DNA from: Armatimonadota bacterium
Lineage (GTDB): Bacteria > Vulcanimicrobiota > JACPDS01
Direction of reading: 5' to 3'
Length of the DNA: 10,665 nt
NCBI GenBank assembly: GCA_016183885.1
Contig: JACPDS010000034.1
Location: forward strand, 1 to 10,665
The notes beneath the pieces were generated by a model, which worked only from the letters and a program-made list of their open reading frames with translations, ran no database searches and was not told the DNA's origin. Made by a program: the position numbers and the translations under genes. This document shows, piece after piece, positions 1-6,362 of this stretch; positions within the stretch are counted from its first letter, which is position 1, and every line of letters begins with the position of its first letter.

Positions 1-2
1 AA

Positions 3-605
3 GCTCATCCAAGAATTCGTTTAACTTTTGCTGCCGGTTTGCGGTCATTTTTACGACAAGATCCGGATGTAATTATGGTTGGAGAAATCCGCGATACTGA
101 AACGGCTGAAGTAGCTATAGAGGCGGCGCTCACCGGACATTTAGTTTTAAGCACTTTGCATACCAATGATGCGGTAAGCTCTATCACCCGTTTAATTGAT
201 ATGTCTATTGAGCCGTTTTTATTAGCTTCCAGTTTAAATGCAATTTTAGCCCAAAGATTGGTAAGAAAAATTTGCCCTTCCTGTAAAATTGAAGATTCTA
301 TTAAAGCCGAAGAAATTGATTTATTTAAAAGATATAATTTTGATCCTTATAAAATAAAAGTTTATAAAGGAACGGGATGTCCGGCATGTAAAAATAGCGG
401 ATATAAAGGCAGATCGGGAATTTATGAACTTTTGATTGTTTCCGATAAAATTAGAGAAATGATTATGCACCGCACTTCTTCTCATGAACTTCAAAGTCAA
501 GCTAAAAAAGAGGGATTAAAAACTTTAATTGAAGATGGGCTTGATAAAATAACCCAAGGGGTTACTACTTTAGAAGAAATTTGGAGAGTGACTAAAGAAA
601 ATTAA
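3..605 (+). CDS. GspE/PilB-family pilus assembly or type II secretion ATPase, C-terminal part (5' end outside window)
   Basis: This hexameric cytoplasmic ATPase powers pseudopilus or pilus extension at the inner membrane. The open frame runs in from the left edge, giving 200 visible residues of a protein that is usually about 560, so only the C-terminal third is present. Visible in order are the end of the Asp box region (RIRLTFAAGLRSFLRQDPD), the Walker B stretch (VIMVGEIRD), the His box region (GHLVLSTLHTNDA), and a four-cysteine zinc-binding motif, CPSC then GCPAC about 40 residues later, typical of GspE and PilB. A TTG at 39 is only an internal Leu codon, because homology continues upstream of it. 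The sequence does not separate GspE from PilB; the EPFLLASS segment looks slightly more GspE-like. The pseudopilin two genes downstream supports a pilus or secretion role. Family assignment is very secure. Confidence 0.96.
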   Translation, partial: AHPRIRLTFAAGLRSFLRQDPDVIMVGEIRDTETAEVAIEAALTGHLVLSTLHTNDAVSSITRLIDMSIEPFLLASSLNAILAQRLVRKICPSCKIEDSIKAEEIDLFKRYNFDPYKIKVYKGTGCPACKNSGYKGRSGIYELLIVSDKIREMIMHRTSSHELQSQAKKEGLKTLIEDGLDKITQGVTTLEEIWRVTKEN

Positions 606-618
606 CGAATAAAATTAA

Positions 619-694
619 AGAGGGCACAGAGGAAAAGATTATATTTTTCCGCTTTTAGCGGGAGAAAATAACTTTCTCTGTGAACTCTGTGGTT
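619..694. repeat. Dispersed nested palindromic repeat, copy 1
   Basis: The left arm AGAGGGCACAGAGG (619-632) pairs imperfectly with the right arm CTCTGTGAACTCTGTGGTT (676-694). Between them is an inner hairpin, CCGCT-TTT-AGCGG (649-661), extended by flanking T and A runs. The unit is nearly the same as the one at 5045-5119, and the outer arms also match 4873-4940. It lies after the pilus ATPase stop and ends about 25 bases before the AAGGAGG ribosome binding site (721-727) of the next gene. A T run at 696-701 follows the outer stem, so it could also act as a terminator for the upstream gene. Palindromes built on CCACAGAG/CTCTGTGG are common between genes in environmental bacteria; the function is unknown. 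Confidence 0.85.
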
Positions 695-734
695 ATTTTT
701 TGATAATACCGAAAATTAATAAGGAGGAAATAAA

Positions 735-1772
735 ATGGCTTTAGAAAAAACTAAATTGATTGATGGTCTTTCTTTGCTTTGCAGAACAGGTCAACAGCTT
801 TCATCAATCCATGATTTAGATGAGCTTTTAGAGAAAATTATGGAAGTGACTAAGGAAGTTTGCGATGCTGAAGCTAGTTCGATTTTGTTAATGGATGAAG
901 AAAATCAAGAACTTTATTTTAAAGTAGCTTTAGGAGAAAAGGGTGAGAAAGTTAAGCGCATACGTTTTTCAGTTAAAGAAGGAATTGCCGGTTATGTAGC
1001 GCGGGAACGGAAGAATTTAATTGTAAATGATGTAAAAAATGATCCCCGGCATTTAAAAAGAGCCGATGAAATTAGCGCTTTTGAAACTAAATCAATCGCC
1101 TGTGTTCCGATAATATGGGAAAATAATTTAATCGGCGTGATTCAAGCTTTAAATAAAAGAACTAAGGGTTTTAATAATGACGATTTAAATTATCTAGGAA
1201 TTTTAGCCTCTCAAGCCGCAGTAGCTATTGATAATTCTCAAAATTTGGAAAAATTGCAGAATTTCTTTGTGCATATGATAGAAATTATAGTAATGGCTAT
1301 AGAATCTATTACTGATACCCCGGAAGGTCATTGCATGAATGTGGGAAGAATTGCCACATCCATTGCCAGACGATTAGAAATATCGGGAAAAACTTATGAA
1401 AATATTTATTATGCCGCTTTAATTCATGACATTGGAAAATTAAAAATTTCCGAATTATCGATTAAAGGAGATCAATTTCATCCTATTTTAGGAGCAGAAA
1501 TGATTAAATCGATTACTTTATTAGAAAAAGTAGCTCCGATTATTGAAGTTCACCATGAATGTATAGATGGAAGCGGTTATCCTAAAGGAATTAAAGAATT
1601 TTCTCAAGAAGGTAAAATTTTAGCTTTAGCTGAAAGCTATGAGATGTGGAATTATGAAATGAAACAAAAACAAATTCAAAATCACAGCATTTATGATTTT
1701 GTTAGTCAAAAAGCTAATTGTTTTGATCCGGTGGTTTTACAGGCTTTAATTAAAGCTTTAGAAGAGGAATAG
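735..1772 (+). CDS. GAF domain plus HD-GYP-like phosphohydrolase signalling protein
   Basis: This is a cytoplasmic signalling protein of 345 residues with no membrane segment. Residues about 25-166 form a GAF domain (ASSILLMDEE, EGIAGYVA, CVPII and GVIQALN are typical strands). Residues about 180-345 form an HD-GYP-like domain, a family that hydrolyses cyclic-di-GMP. Metal-site residues visible are H199 (EGHC), H231-D232 (HDIGK), H249 (FHP) and H273-H274, followed by DGSGYP at 278-283. Two departures stand out. The usual ADxxDA motif reads AESYEM (299-304), and the loop between HDIGK and FHP is about 10 residues shorter than usual. Activity may be altered. The start is fixed by AAGGAGG at 721-727, seven bases before the ATG. 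The gene ends 6 bases before the pseudopilin, so the two are probably co-transcribed and may tie pilus function to cyclic-di-GMP or another nucleotide signal. Confidence 0.92.
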   Translation: MALEKTKLIDGLSLLCRTGQQLSSIHDLDELLEKIMEVTKEVCDAEASSILLMDEENQELYFKVALGEKGEKVKRIRFSVKEGIAGYVARERKNLIVNDVKNDPRHLKRADEISAFETKSIACVPIIWENNLIGVIQALNKRTKGFNNDDLNYLGILASQAAVAIDNSQNLEKLQNFFVHMIEIIVMAIESITDTPEGHCMNVGRIATSIARRLEISGKTYENIYYAALIHDIGKLKISELSIKGDQFHPILGAEMIKSITLLEKVAPIIEVHHECIDGSGYPKGIKEFSQEGKILALAESYEMWNYEMKQKQIQNHSIYDFVSQKANCFDPVVLQALIKALEEE

Positions 1773-1778
1773 ATTAAG

Positions 1779-2975
1779 ATGGAAAAAAAGAAAACGGGAT
1801 TTACTCTTATAGAAACATTAGTAGTTATTGGAATTATCGGGTTGATTTTAGCAATAAGTTTGCCTAAATTTACTAAATATCAAAGAACTCAAAAATTAAA
1901 ATCCGCCGCAGAAATATTAAAATCTCATCTTAGTGAAGCTCAGAAAATCGCTCTTTCTTTTACCGCCCCGTCTTTAACGGAAAATCAAGAAGAAACAATT
2001 AATTCTATTTTTAATTTTTCTTCAAGTTCTTATAAACTTTCTAAATTGGGTTATAGCAATTCTATTTTAAGTACTCCTTTTTCTCAAAGTGAACAGGTTT
2101 TAAAAAATATTCTATTAAAAGACGGAATTATTTTAAGTACTAATTTCGGCAATTTATTGGGCTATGATCCTACCGGCAGGATTTCTATTCCCGAAGGAAA
2201 TACTAATAAAGGACCAAAAAGTTTCCAGGAATGTGTGATTGCTCTTACTTTGGGAAATGAAAATATTTATCTTAAAATAAAAGGTTTAGGTCCGGCGGAA
2301 ATTAGTTATACCGCGCCCGCTGGAAGTTTAATGGCTTTAAATACTCCAATAACCACACAAACTACTTTTACTCCGCCTCCTGTTTCTGGTCGCGCTACTC
2401 CAACTGCAGCGACTCAAAGTCCTTCTCCTGTTATAACGCCGAATTCAACTCCTACCCAAATAAAGATTCCTTCTTCAACACCTACCAAGACATCTGCGCC
2501 TATTCCAACTCCAATTCCAACAAAAACCACGCCTGCCCCCACTCCTGTCAAAACACCCGCTAAACTATTTACTGGATTTAAAAATGGCTTATATTATATA
2601 GGCGGGAAATTAGGAAGTGGGAATTATAATGGATTATATTATGTAAATGGAAGATTATTTAGCGGGAATTATAATGGAAAATATTATGTAAATGGAAGAT
2701 TAGGAAGCGGTCTATATCAAGGAATACTTTATATAGAAGGTAAGCCCGCCAAAATTACCACTATTATCAGGGAAGTTGCTAAACCGCCTTTTAGCGGAAT
2801 TAAAAATGGCTTATATTATATAGGCGGGAAATTAGGAAGCGGGAATTATCAAGGACTATATTATGAAAATGGCAAGCCATTTACAGGAAGCAAAATTGTT
2901 GGCTTTAAAAGTTATTTCTGGTTTTGGCGCAAGCCTATTTATATTCGGTATATAAATGGAATACCTGTCAAATAA
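1779..2975 (+). CDS. Type II secretion/type IV pilus pseudopilin with Thr/Pro linker and Tyr-Gly repeat C-terminus
   Basis: The N-terminus is a textbook class III prepilin signal: a basic leader ending in KKTG (cleavage after G7), FTLIE with the conserved Glu at position 5 of the mature chain, then a hydrophobic helix to about residue 28. Residues 30-180 look like a GspH-type minor pseudopilin globular domain. Residues about 188-262 are a Thr/Pro/Ser-rich linker. From 264 onward comes an unusual array of units of the form NGLYYxxGxLxSGxY. Four tandem units occupy 269-328 (the fourth degenerate) and two more occupy 343-372, each block introduced by F(T/S)G(F/I)K. The tail ends RYINGIPVK. At 398 residues it is about twice the length of an ordinary pseudopilin. 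A GAGGA lies 10 bases upstream of the ATG, overlapping the previous gene's end. A surface-displayed minor pilin with a binding tip is a plausible inference; the repeat family itself is not one I can name. Confidence 0.9.
   Translation: MEKKKTGFTLIETLVVIGIIGLILAISLPKFTKYQRTQKLKSAAEILKSHLSEAQKIALSFTAPSLTENQEETINSIFNFSSSSYKLSKLGYSNSILSTPFSQSEQVLKNILLKDGIILSTNFGNLLGYDPTGRISIPEGNTNKGPKSFQECVIALTLGNENIYLKIKGLGPAEISYTAPAGSLMALNTPITTQTTFTPPPVSGRATPTAATQSPSPVITPNSTPTQIKIPSSTPTKTSAPIPTPIPTKTTPAPTPVKTPAKLFTGFKNGLYYIGGKLGSGNYNGLYYVNGRLFSGNYNGKYYVNGRLGSGLYQGILYIEGKPAKITTIIREVAKPPFSGIKNGLYYIGGKLGSGNYQGLYYENGKPFTGSKIVGFKSYFWFWRKPIYIRYINGIPVK
2578..2627 (+). repeat. 50-bp direct repeat inside the pseudopilin gene, copy A
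   Basis: It matches 2800-2849 at 49 of 50 positions (T versus C at 2618). The offset of 222 bases, or 74 codons, keeps the reading frame. It encodes the first NGLYYIGGKLGSGNY unit of the first repeat block. The near identity at the nucleotide level points to recent duplication or gene conversion within the array. Confidence 0.93.
2800..2849 (+). repeat. 50-bp direct repeat inside the pseudopilin gene, copy B
   Basis: This is the second copy of the 50-base stretch at 2578-2627. It encodes the first unit of the second repeat block (residues 343-357), which is identical in protein sequence to residues 269-283. Confidence 0.93.
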
Positions 2976-3022
2976 AAATCTTCGATACTTTCGGTTGCTT
3001 AACTAAAAAATTCAATTAATAA

Positions 3023-4297
3023 ATGAAGAAAACTAAATTAACCTCTAAGCAAAAGCTAAAAACTTTTTGTTTGTCAATTATAATCAGCTTTTTATTTTTA
3101 ACTTTTTTGATTTTTTCTTCCTGGTGGAGCAGTCATTTTAAATCTTCAAATTTTTTTGAATTAGTAGATAAATTTATTTTAGATAGTTTCTTTGCTTTTC
3201 GCAACAGCCGATTTGAAAACAATCCGGTTTTCAAAGAAAGTTCTTCCAAAATTATTTTAGTTAATATCGATGATTATTCTTTAGATAAAATCGGGCGCTG
3301 GCCGTGGAGAAGGGATGTTTTTGCCGATTTTATCGAACGTTTAGAATCATCTCATCCTAAAGTTATCGCTCTTGATATTATTTTTGCCGATCCTGATTTA
3401 TACACGAGCGCTGATTACAAATTAGCTAAAGTTTTTTTAAAATATGATAATATTATTTTCGCTCTCCTGCATTATAAAGACAGCGCCGGAAAAATTCAAA
3501 TCCGACGCCCCTTAAAAAAACAATTAACGGAGTTGTCTTCTACAAATAAAATTAAATTAATTGATCAAAGATTAGGATTTGTAGGCATAGATCCCGATCG
3601 AGACGGTGTGACGCGTAATACTCAGTTAATTTTACCTGTAATCGGCAGTTATCCTTTTTATTCATGGGATATATTGGTATCGGCAAAATTTTTAGGCATT
3701 CCCTTAGAAAAAATATCGTCTTTGCCTTCTAATAATGAATTTATTTTAAATAATTTTTCTATTCCTTTAAATTATGGATTAATGCCTATTAATTATGTTC
3801 TTCCAAAAATTGAAAGGCCGGAAAAATTAGAAGAACAAGATTATTATAAAGAGTTTCAGCCTTTTTGGGAAGATACGATTAGTTTTTATGAAGTAATGCA
3901 GTTTTCTAAAGAAAAACTTAAAAAATATTTTCAAAATAAATTGGTTTTAGTAGGAGCGACAGCTTTAGCCTTAGAAGATATAAAAAGTACTCCGCTGGGG
4001 AAAATGCCTGGAATTTATATACATGCTAATATAATCGGCTCAATTTTAGAGAGGAATTTCTTAAAGACTTTTAAAAGCTTAGATAATTATTTAATTATTT
4101 TATCTTTAGGAATGATTTTAGGCTTAATTCTAAGTCAAACAAATTTAATCTTAGGAGTTTTAGCTTTATCGGCTTTATTTTTGATTTATTTTTTTGGCAA
4201 TTACTATATTTTTTCCCATTATAATTTATTAATTTCAATTTTTCCTCCTTTACTTAACTTATTTTTAGTTTTTAGCGGGATTAAAATTTATCATTAA
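3023..4297 (+). CDS. CHASE2-domain membrane sensor, separated from its cyclase domain
   Basis: This 424-residue protein has an N-terminal membrane helix (about 14-34), a large extracytoplasmic CHASE2 domain (about 40-350) and three closely spaced membrane helices (about 355-420). CHASE2 signatures visible are the strand IILVNIDDYSLDKIG, GRWPW at 91-95 and VIALDIIFADPD. Near the C-terminal end of the domain are KLVLVGATA and PGIYIHANIIGSIL. In this family the third helix is normally followed by a cytoplasmic linker of roughly 35-40 residues and then an output domain. Here translation stops after GIKIYH (TAA 4295-4297), and a complete cyclase domain follows at once in another frame. The gene therefore looks like the 5' part of a disrupted CHASE2-adenylate/guanylate cyclase gene. 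No clear ribosome binding site precedes the ATG at 3023; it is the first ATG consistent with the N-terminal helix. The ligand is unknown. Confidence 0.9.
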   Translation: MKKTKLTSKQKLKTFCLSIIISFLFLTFLIFSSWWSSHFKSSNFFELVDKFILDSFFAFRNSRFENNPVFKESSSKIILVNIDDYSLDKIGRWPWRRDVFADFIERLESSHPKVIALDIIFADPDLYTSADYKLAKVFLKYDNIIFALLHYKDSAGKIQIRRPLKKQLTELSSTNKIKLIDQRLGFVGIDPDRDGVTRNTQLILPVIGSYPFYSWDILVSAKFLGIPLEKISSLPSNNEFILNNFSIPLNYGLMPINYVLPKIERPEKLEEQDYYKEFQPFWEDTISFYEVMQFSKEKLKKYFQNKLVLVGATALALEDIKSTPLGKMPGIYIHANIIGSILERNFLKTFKSLDNYLIILSLGMILGLILSQTNLILGVLALSALFLIYFFGNYYIFSHYNLLISIFPPLLNLFLVFSGIKIYH

Positions 4298-4872
4298 AAG
4301 GCAAAAAAGAAAAAGTTACTATTTTCTTTTCTGATATTCGCGGTTTCACCAGTTTATCGGAAAAATTGCCTCCGGAGGAGGTGGTTGGTTTATTAAATGA
4401 ATATTATGCCTTAATGACCGCAATTGCGGTAAAATATAATGCTTATATTGATAAGTTTATTGGAGATTGTATGATGTTGGTTTTTTCCGCTCCTATGCCA
4501 AAGAATGATGATGCCCAAAGAGCCGTTAAAGCCGCATGGGAGATGCAAAAAGAAATTATAAATCTCCAGGAAAAATGGCAAAAATTAGGGAAGCCAACTT
4601 TTAGCATAGGTATAGGAATAAACACCGGGGAAGTAATTTTAGGAAATATCGGCTCCAAGCATAAAATGGATTATACGGTAATTGGAGACAATGTTAATTT
4701 AGCCGCGCGTCTTTATGCGGCGGCTAAAGGAGGACAAATTTTAATCAGCCAAAATACTTATGAAGAAATAAAAAATTTTACTATAGCCAATAAACTCGAA
4801 CCAATTAAAGTTAAAGGAAAAGAAAAACCTGTAGAGATTTATGAAGTTTTAAATTTAAAGGAGGAAAAATAA
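4285..4872 (+). CDS. Class III adenylate/guanylate cyclase catalytic domain, out of frame with upstream CHASE2 (gene fragment)
   Basis: The frame opens at 4285 (after a stop at 4282-4284), overlaps the last 13 bases of the CHASE2 gene and encodes a whole class III cyclase domain. Counting from 4285, visible are the first metal Asp, D17, in FFSDIRGFT; the second, D61, in DKFIGD; K57 and D129 (MDYTVIGD), which read as adenine-selecting; and N138 and R142 (NLAARL), the catalytic pair. All active-site residues are present, so the domain favours ATP and cyclic-AMP production. There is no ATG, GTG or TTG before the TTG at 4366. Starting there would remove the first metal Asp and destroy activity. 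The domain begins at SLKGKKEKVT, close to the LKLGG segment that precedes it in relatives, so the linker to the membrane helix is missing. This is best read as the 3' part of a gene hit by an out-of-frame deletion. A sequence error or unconventional initiation remains possible. Confidence 0.88.
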   Translation, partial: NLSLKGKKEKVTIFFSDIRGFTSLSEKLPPEEVVGLLNEYYALMTAIAVKYNAYIDKFIGDCMMLVFSAPMPKNDDAQRAVKAAWEMQKEIINLQEKWQKLGKPTFSIGIGINTGEVILGNIGSKHKMDYTVIGDNVNLAARLYAAAKGGQILISQNTYEEIKNFTIANKLEPIKVKGKEKPVEIYEVLNLKEEK

Positions 4873-4940
4873 AACCACAGAGGGCACAGAGAAAAAAGAA
4901 TATTTTTTTTCTCTAAACGAAAAAATTCTCTGTGCTCTCG
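4873..4940. repeat. Dispersed nested palindromic repeat, copy 2 (diverged)
   Basis: It starts at the base after the cyclase stop codon. The left arm AACCACAGAGGGCACAGAG pairs with the right arm TTCTCTGTGCTCT (4926-4938), with a two-base bulge. The outermost right arm, CTCTGTGGTT, present in the other copies, is lost. The inner sequence differs from copies 1 and 3 but still forms a hairpin, TTTTTTC paired with GAAAAAA around a seven-base loop (about 4904-4924). Confidence 0.8.
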
Positions 4941-5044
4941 ATATAGAAATTGCACATGAAAGATAATAGACAGCAGGAAACATAGAAATAGATTGGGTGG
5001 TTAGAGAACGAAGTTATTAAAGTATAAAGAGATTAATAATTTTT

Positions 5045-5119
5045 AGAGGGCACAGAGGAAGTGTATATTTTTTCCGCTTTTAGCGGAAGAAAATAGCTTT
5101 CTCTGTGTACTCTGTGGTT
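5045..5119. repeat. Dispersed nested palindromic repeat, copy 3
   Basis: This is nearly the same unit as 619-694. The left arm is AGAGGGCACAGAGGAA and the right arm CTCTGTGTACTCTGTGGTT (5101-5119). The inner hairpin CCGCT-TTT-AGCGG lies at 5074-5086. It ends 10 bases before the AAGGAGG ribosome binding site of the FecR-domain gene, so it would sit in that gene's leader RNA. The stretch between copies 2 and 3 (4941-5044) has no convincing open frame or RNA gene. Confidence 0.85.
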
Positions 5120-5129
5120 GATTTTAAAG

Positions 5130-5136
5130 AAGGAGG
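5130..5136 (+). promoter_or_regulatory. Strong ribosome binding site that sets the FecR-protein start
   Basis: AAGGAGG lies seven bases before the ATG at 5144, an ideal spacing. An in-frame upstream start at 5105 is possible on paper, but it lies inside the palindromic repeat and would add 13 residues before the signal peptide. The ATG at 5144 is therefore preferred. Confidence 0.85.
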
Positions 5137-5143
5137 AAAATTT

Positions 5144-5872
5144 ATGAATAAAGGTATTATAAAATTATTAACCATTATATTTTGCGTATTTTTTATTGCG
5201 ATTTTATCATTTAAAGGAAGCGCTTATTCTCAAGAATCAGCCGGAGGATGGAAGATAGTAGTAAAAAGCAAAGGGATAGTGGAGAGTAAAAAATTTCAGG
5301 AAAATGAATGGAAAGAAATTTTTTCTTCCCGACCGTTAAAAGCTGAAGATTTTGCCCGTACTTTAAAAAATTCTGAAGCTAAAATTTTAATCCAGGGCGG
5401 TCATGTGATAAGATTATATGAAAATACTCAAATTCAATTAGCTAAATTAGATGAAAAAGCTTCTGCTAAAGGCTTTAAATTTATTCAAAATATTGGAAAA
5501 ATCTGGACGCATGTAGAGAAACTTTTTGGAAAAGATGAATATTTTGAAGTTCAAACTCCCACAGCGGTTTTAGCGGTGAGAGGAACAGATTTTTATTCTC
5601 AAGTTGAAGCTGATGGAACCACAAAAGTAGGAGTGGGAAGCGGTCAAATAGAAGTAAGCGCCGCGGGAATAACTTTAATTATTCCCGCCGGGCAAACCAC
5701 AACGATTACTCCTAATAATCCTCCCGCCCCTCCAGTAAACGATCCCGGCATTGTAATTCCTTATGAAGTTTCTGGCTCTTCTGCGCCTAAAAATGAAGTT
5801 GCCGCTCCCCAAAGCGGTAATCCGCCGCCGCCTCCCATTATTCATCCGCCATCTGAGCCGTATATTTATTAA
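5144..5872 (+). CDS. Secreted FecR-domain protein with proline-rich tail
   Basis: This 242-residue protein starts with a Sec signal peptide (MNKGIIKLLT then a hydrophobic core to about residue 22; cleavage likely near GSA, 25-27). A FecR domain follows. Its early part has KSKGIVESKK and ILIQGGHVIRLYENTQIQL, and its core has NIGKIWTHVEK, FEVQTPTAVLAVRGTDF (134-150) and VGSGQIEVSA. The VRGT motif is intact. The last 50 or so residues are rich in Pro, Ser and Asn and end PPSEPYIY, probably unstructured. There is no membrane anchor after the signal peptide, so a periplasmic or exported location is likely, unlike classical FecR anti-sigma regulators. It follows a CHASE2-cyclase locus, and FecR-domain proteins are often encoded next to CHASE2 proteins, so it may be a partner of the sensor. 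Translation is likely strong. Confidence 0.92.
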   Translation: MNKGIIKLLTIIFCVFFIAILSFKGSAYSQESAGGWKIVVKSKGIVESKKFQENEWKEIFSSRPLKAEDFARTLKNSEAKILIQGGHVIRLYENTQIQLAKLDEKASAKGFKFIQNIGKIWTHVEKLFGKDEYFEVQTPTAVLAVRGTDFYSQVEADGTTKVGVGSGQIEVSAAGITLIIPAGQTTTITPNNPPAPPVNDPGIVIPYEVSGSSAPKNEVAAPQSGNPPPPPIIHPPSEPYIY

Positions 5873-5890
5873 TATTAAGGTGAAAGAATT

Positions 5891-6286
5891 TTGCAAATTT
5901 TTGAAATTAAAACCACTCAAAAAATAGAAGCTCTGGATATTACTTATAAAGTAGAAAAAATAATTAAAGAAAATAAAATAAATCAGGGAATTATTCTGAT
6001 TTTTGTCCCTCATACTACCGCCGGAATTATTATTAATGAAAATGCCGATGAGAGCGTAATTAAAGATATTAAAAATACTTTAGAGAAATTAATTCCTCTT
6101 CACGGCAGTTATCAACATTTAGAAGGAAATTCAGCCGCTCATATTAAAGCCGGCATTTTAGGTTCGGAGATTTCATTAATTATAGAAGATGGCAGATTAG
6201 CCTTAGGCACCTGGCAGGGAATTTATTTTATGGAATTTGACGGTCCGCGAAATAGAAAAGTTTGGGTAAAAATTTTAGGAAATTAA
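5891..6286 (+). CDS. yjbQ: YjbQ family protein (UPF0047), secondary thiamine-phosphate synthase-type
   Basis: At 131 residues this is a full-length, fully conserved member of the YjbQ/UPF0047 family, small cytoplasmic trimeric enzymes. Some members show weak thiamine-phosphate synthase activity; the true physiological role is unsettled. Visible family motifs are VPHTTAGIIINENAD (39-53), HLEGNSAAH (76-84), EDGRLALGTWQGIYF (99-113) and FDGPRNRKVW (116-125). The His and Glu residues associated with the active site are present. The start is a TTG at 5891, preceded by AAGGTGA at 5877-5883; the family N-terminus (QIFEIKT) fits this start. It lies 18 bases after the FecR-protein stop, so it is probably in the same transcript, although no functional link is evident. 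It converges on the minus-strand HflX gene. Confidence 0.95.
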   Translation: MQIFEIKTTQKIEALDITYKVEKIIKENKINQGIILIFVPHTTAGIIINENADESVIKDIKNTLEKLIPLHGSYQHLEGNSAAHIKAGILGSEISLIIEDGRLALGTWQGIYFMEFDGPRNRKVWVKILGN

Positions 6287-6362
6287 TAATTTTTTTTAAA
6301 ATTTTTAAAAATATGAAATATATAAAGAAACTCAAGGAGCGATTCGACATTAGAGATAAATT

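Noticed and set aside
4283..4296. Programmed ribosomal frameshift joining CHASE2 to the cyclase
   Set aside because: AAAATTT is present, but its phase does not match a -1 slippery heptamer for the CHASE2 frame, and no downstream structure is evident. The missing linker also argues for deletion.
4443..4658. Open frame of about 71 codons on the minus strand
   Set aside because: It is antisense to the conserved cyclase domain and has no family features.
4941..5044. Remnant gene between two palindrome copies
   Set aside because: Short stretches can be read in several frames, but each is stopped quickly and none resembles a known family.
5675..6013. Open frame of about 112 codons on the minus strand
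   Set aside because: It lies antisense to the FecR-protein tail and the YjbQ gene, both of which are clearly coding, and its low-complexity protein resembles nothing.
6290..6315. Possible terminator between the convergent YjbQ and HflX genes
   Set aside because: The T/A runs form a palindrome of A-T pairs only, with no GC stem, so it is too weak to call.
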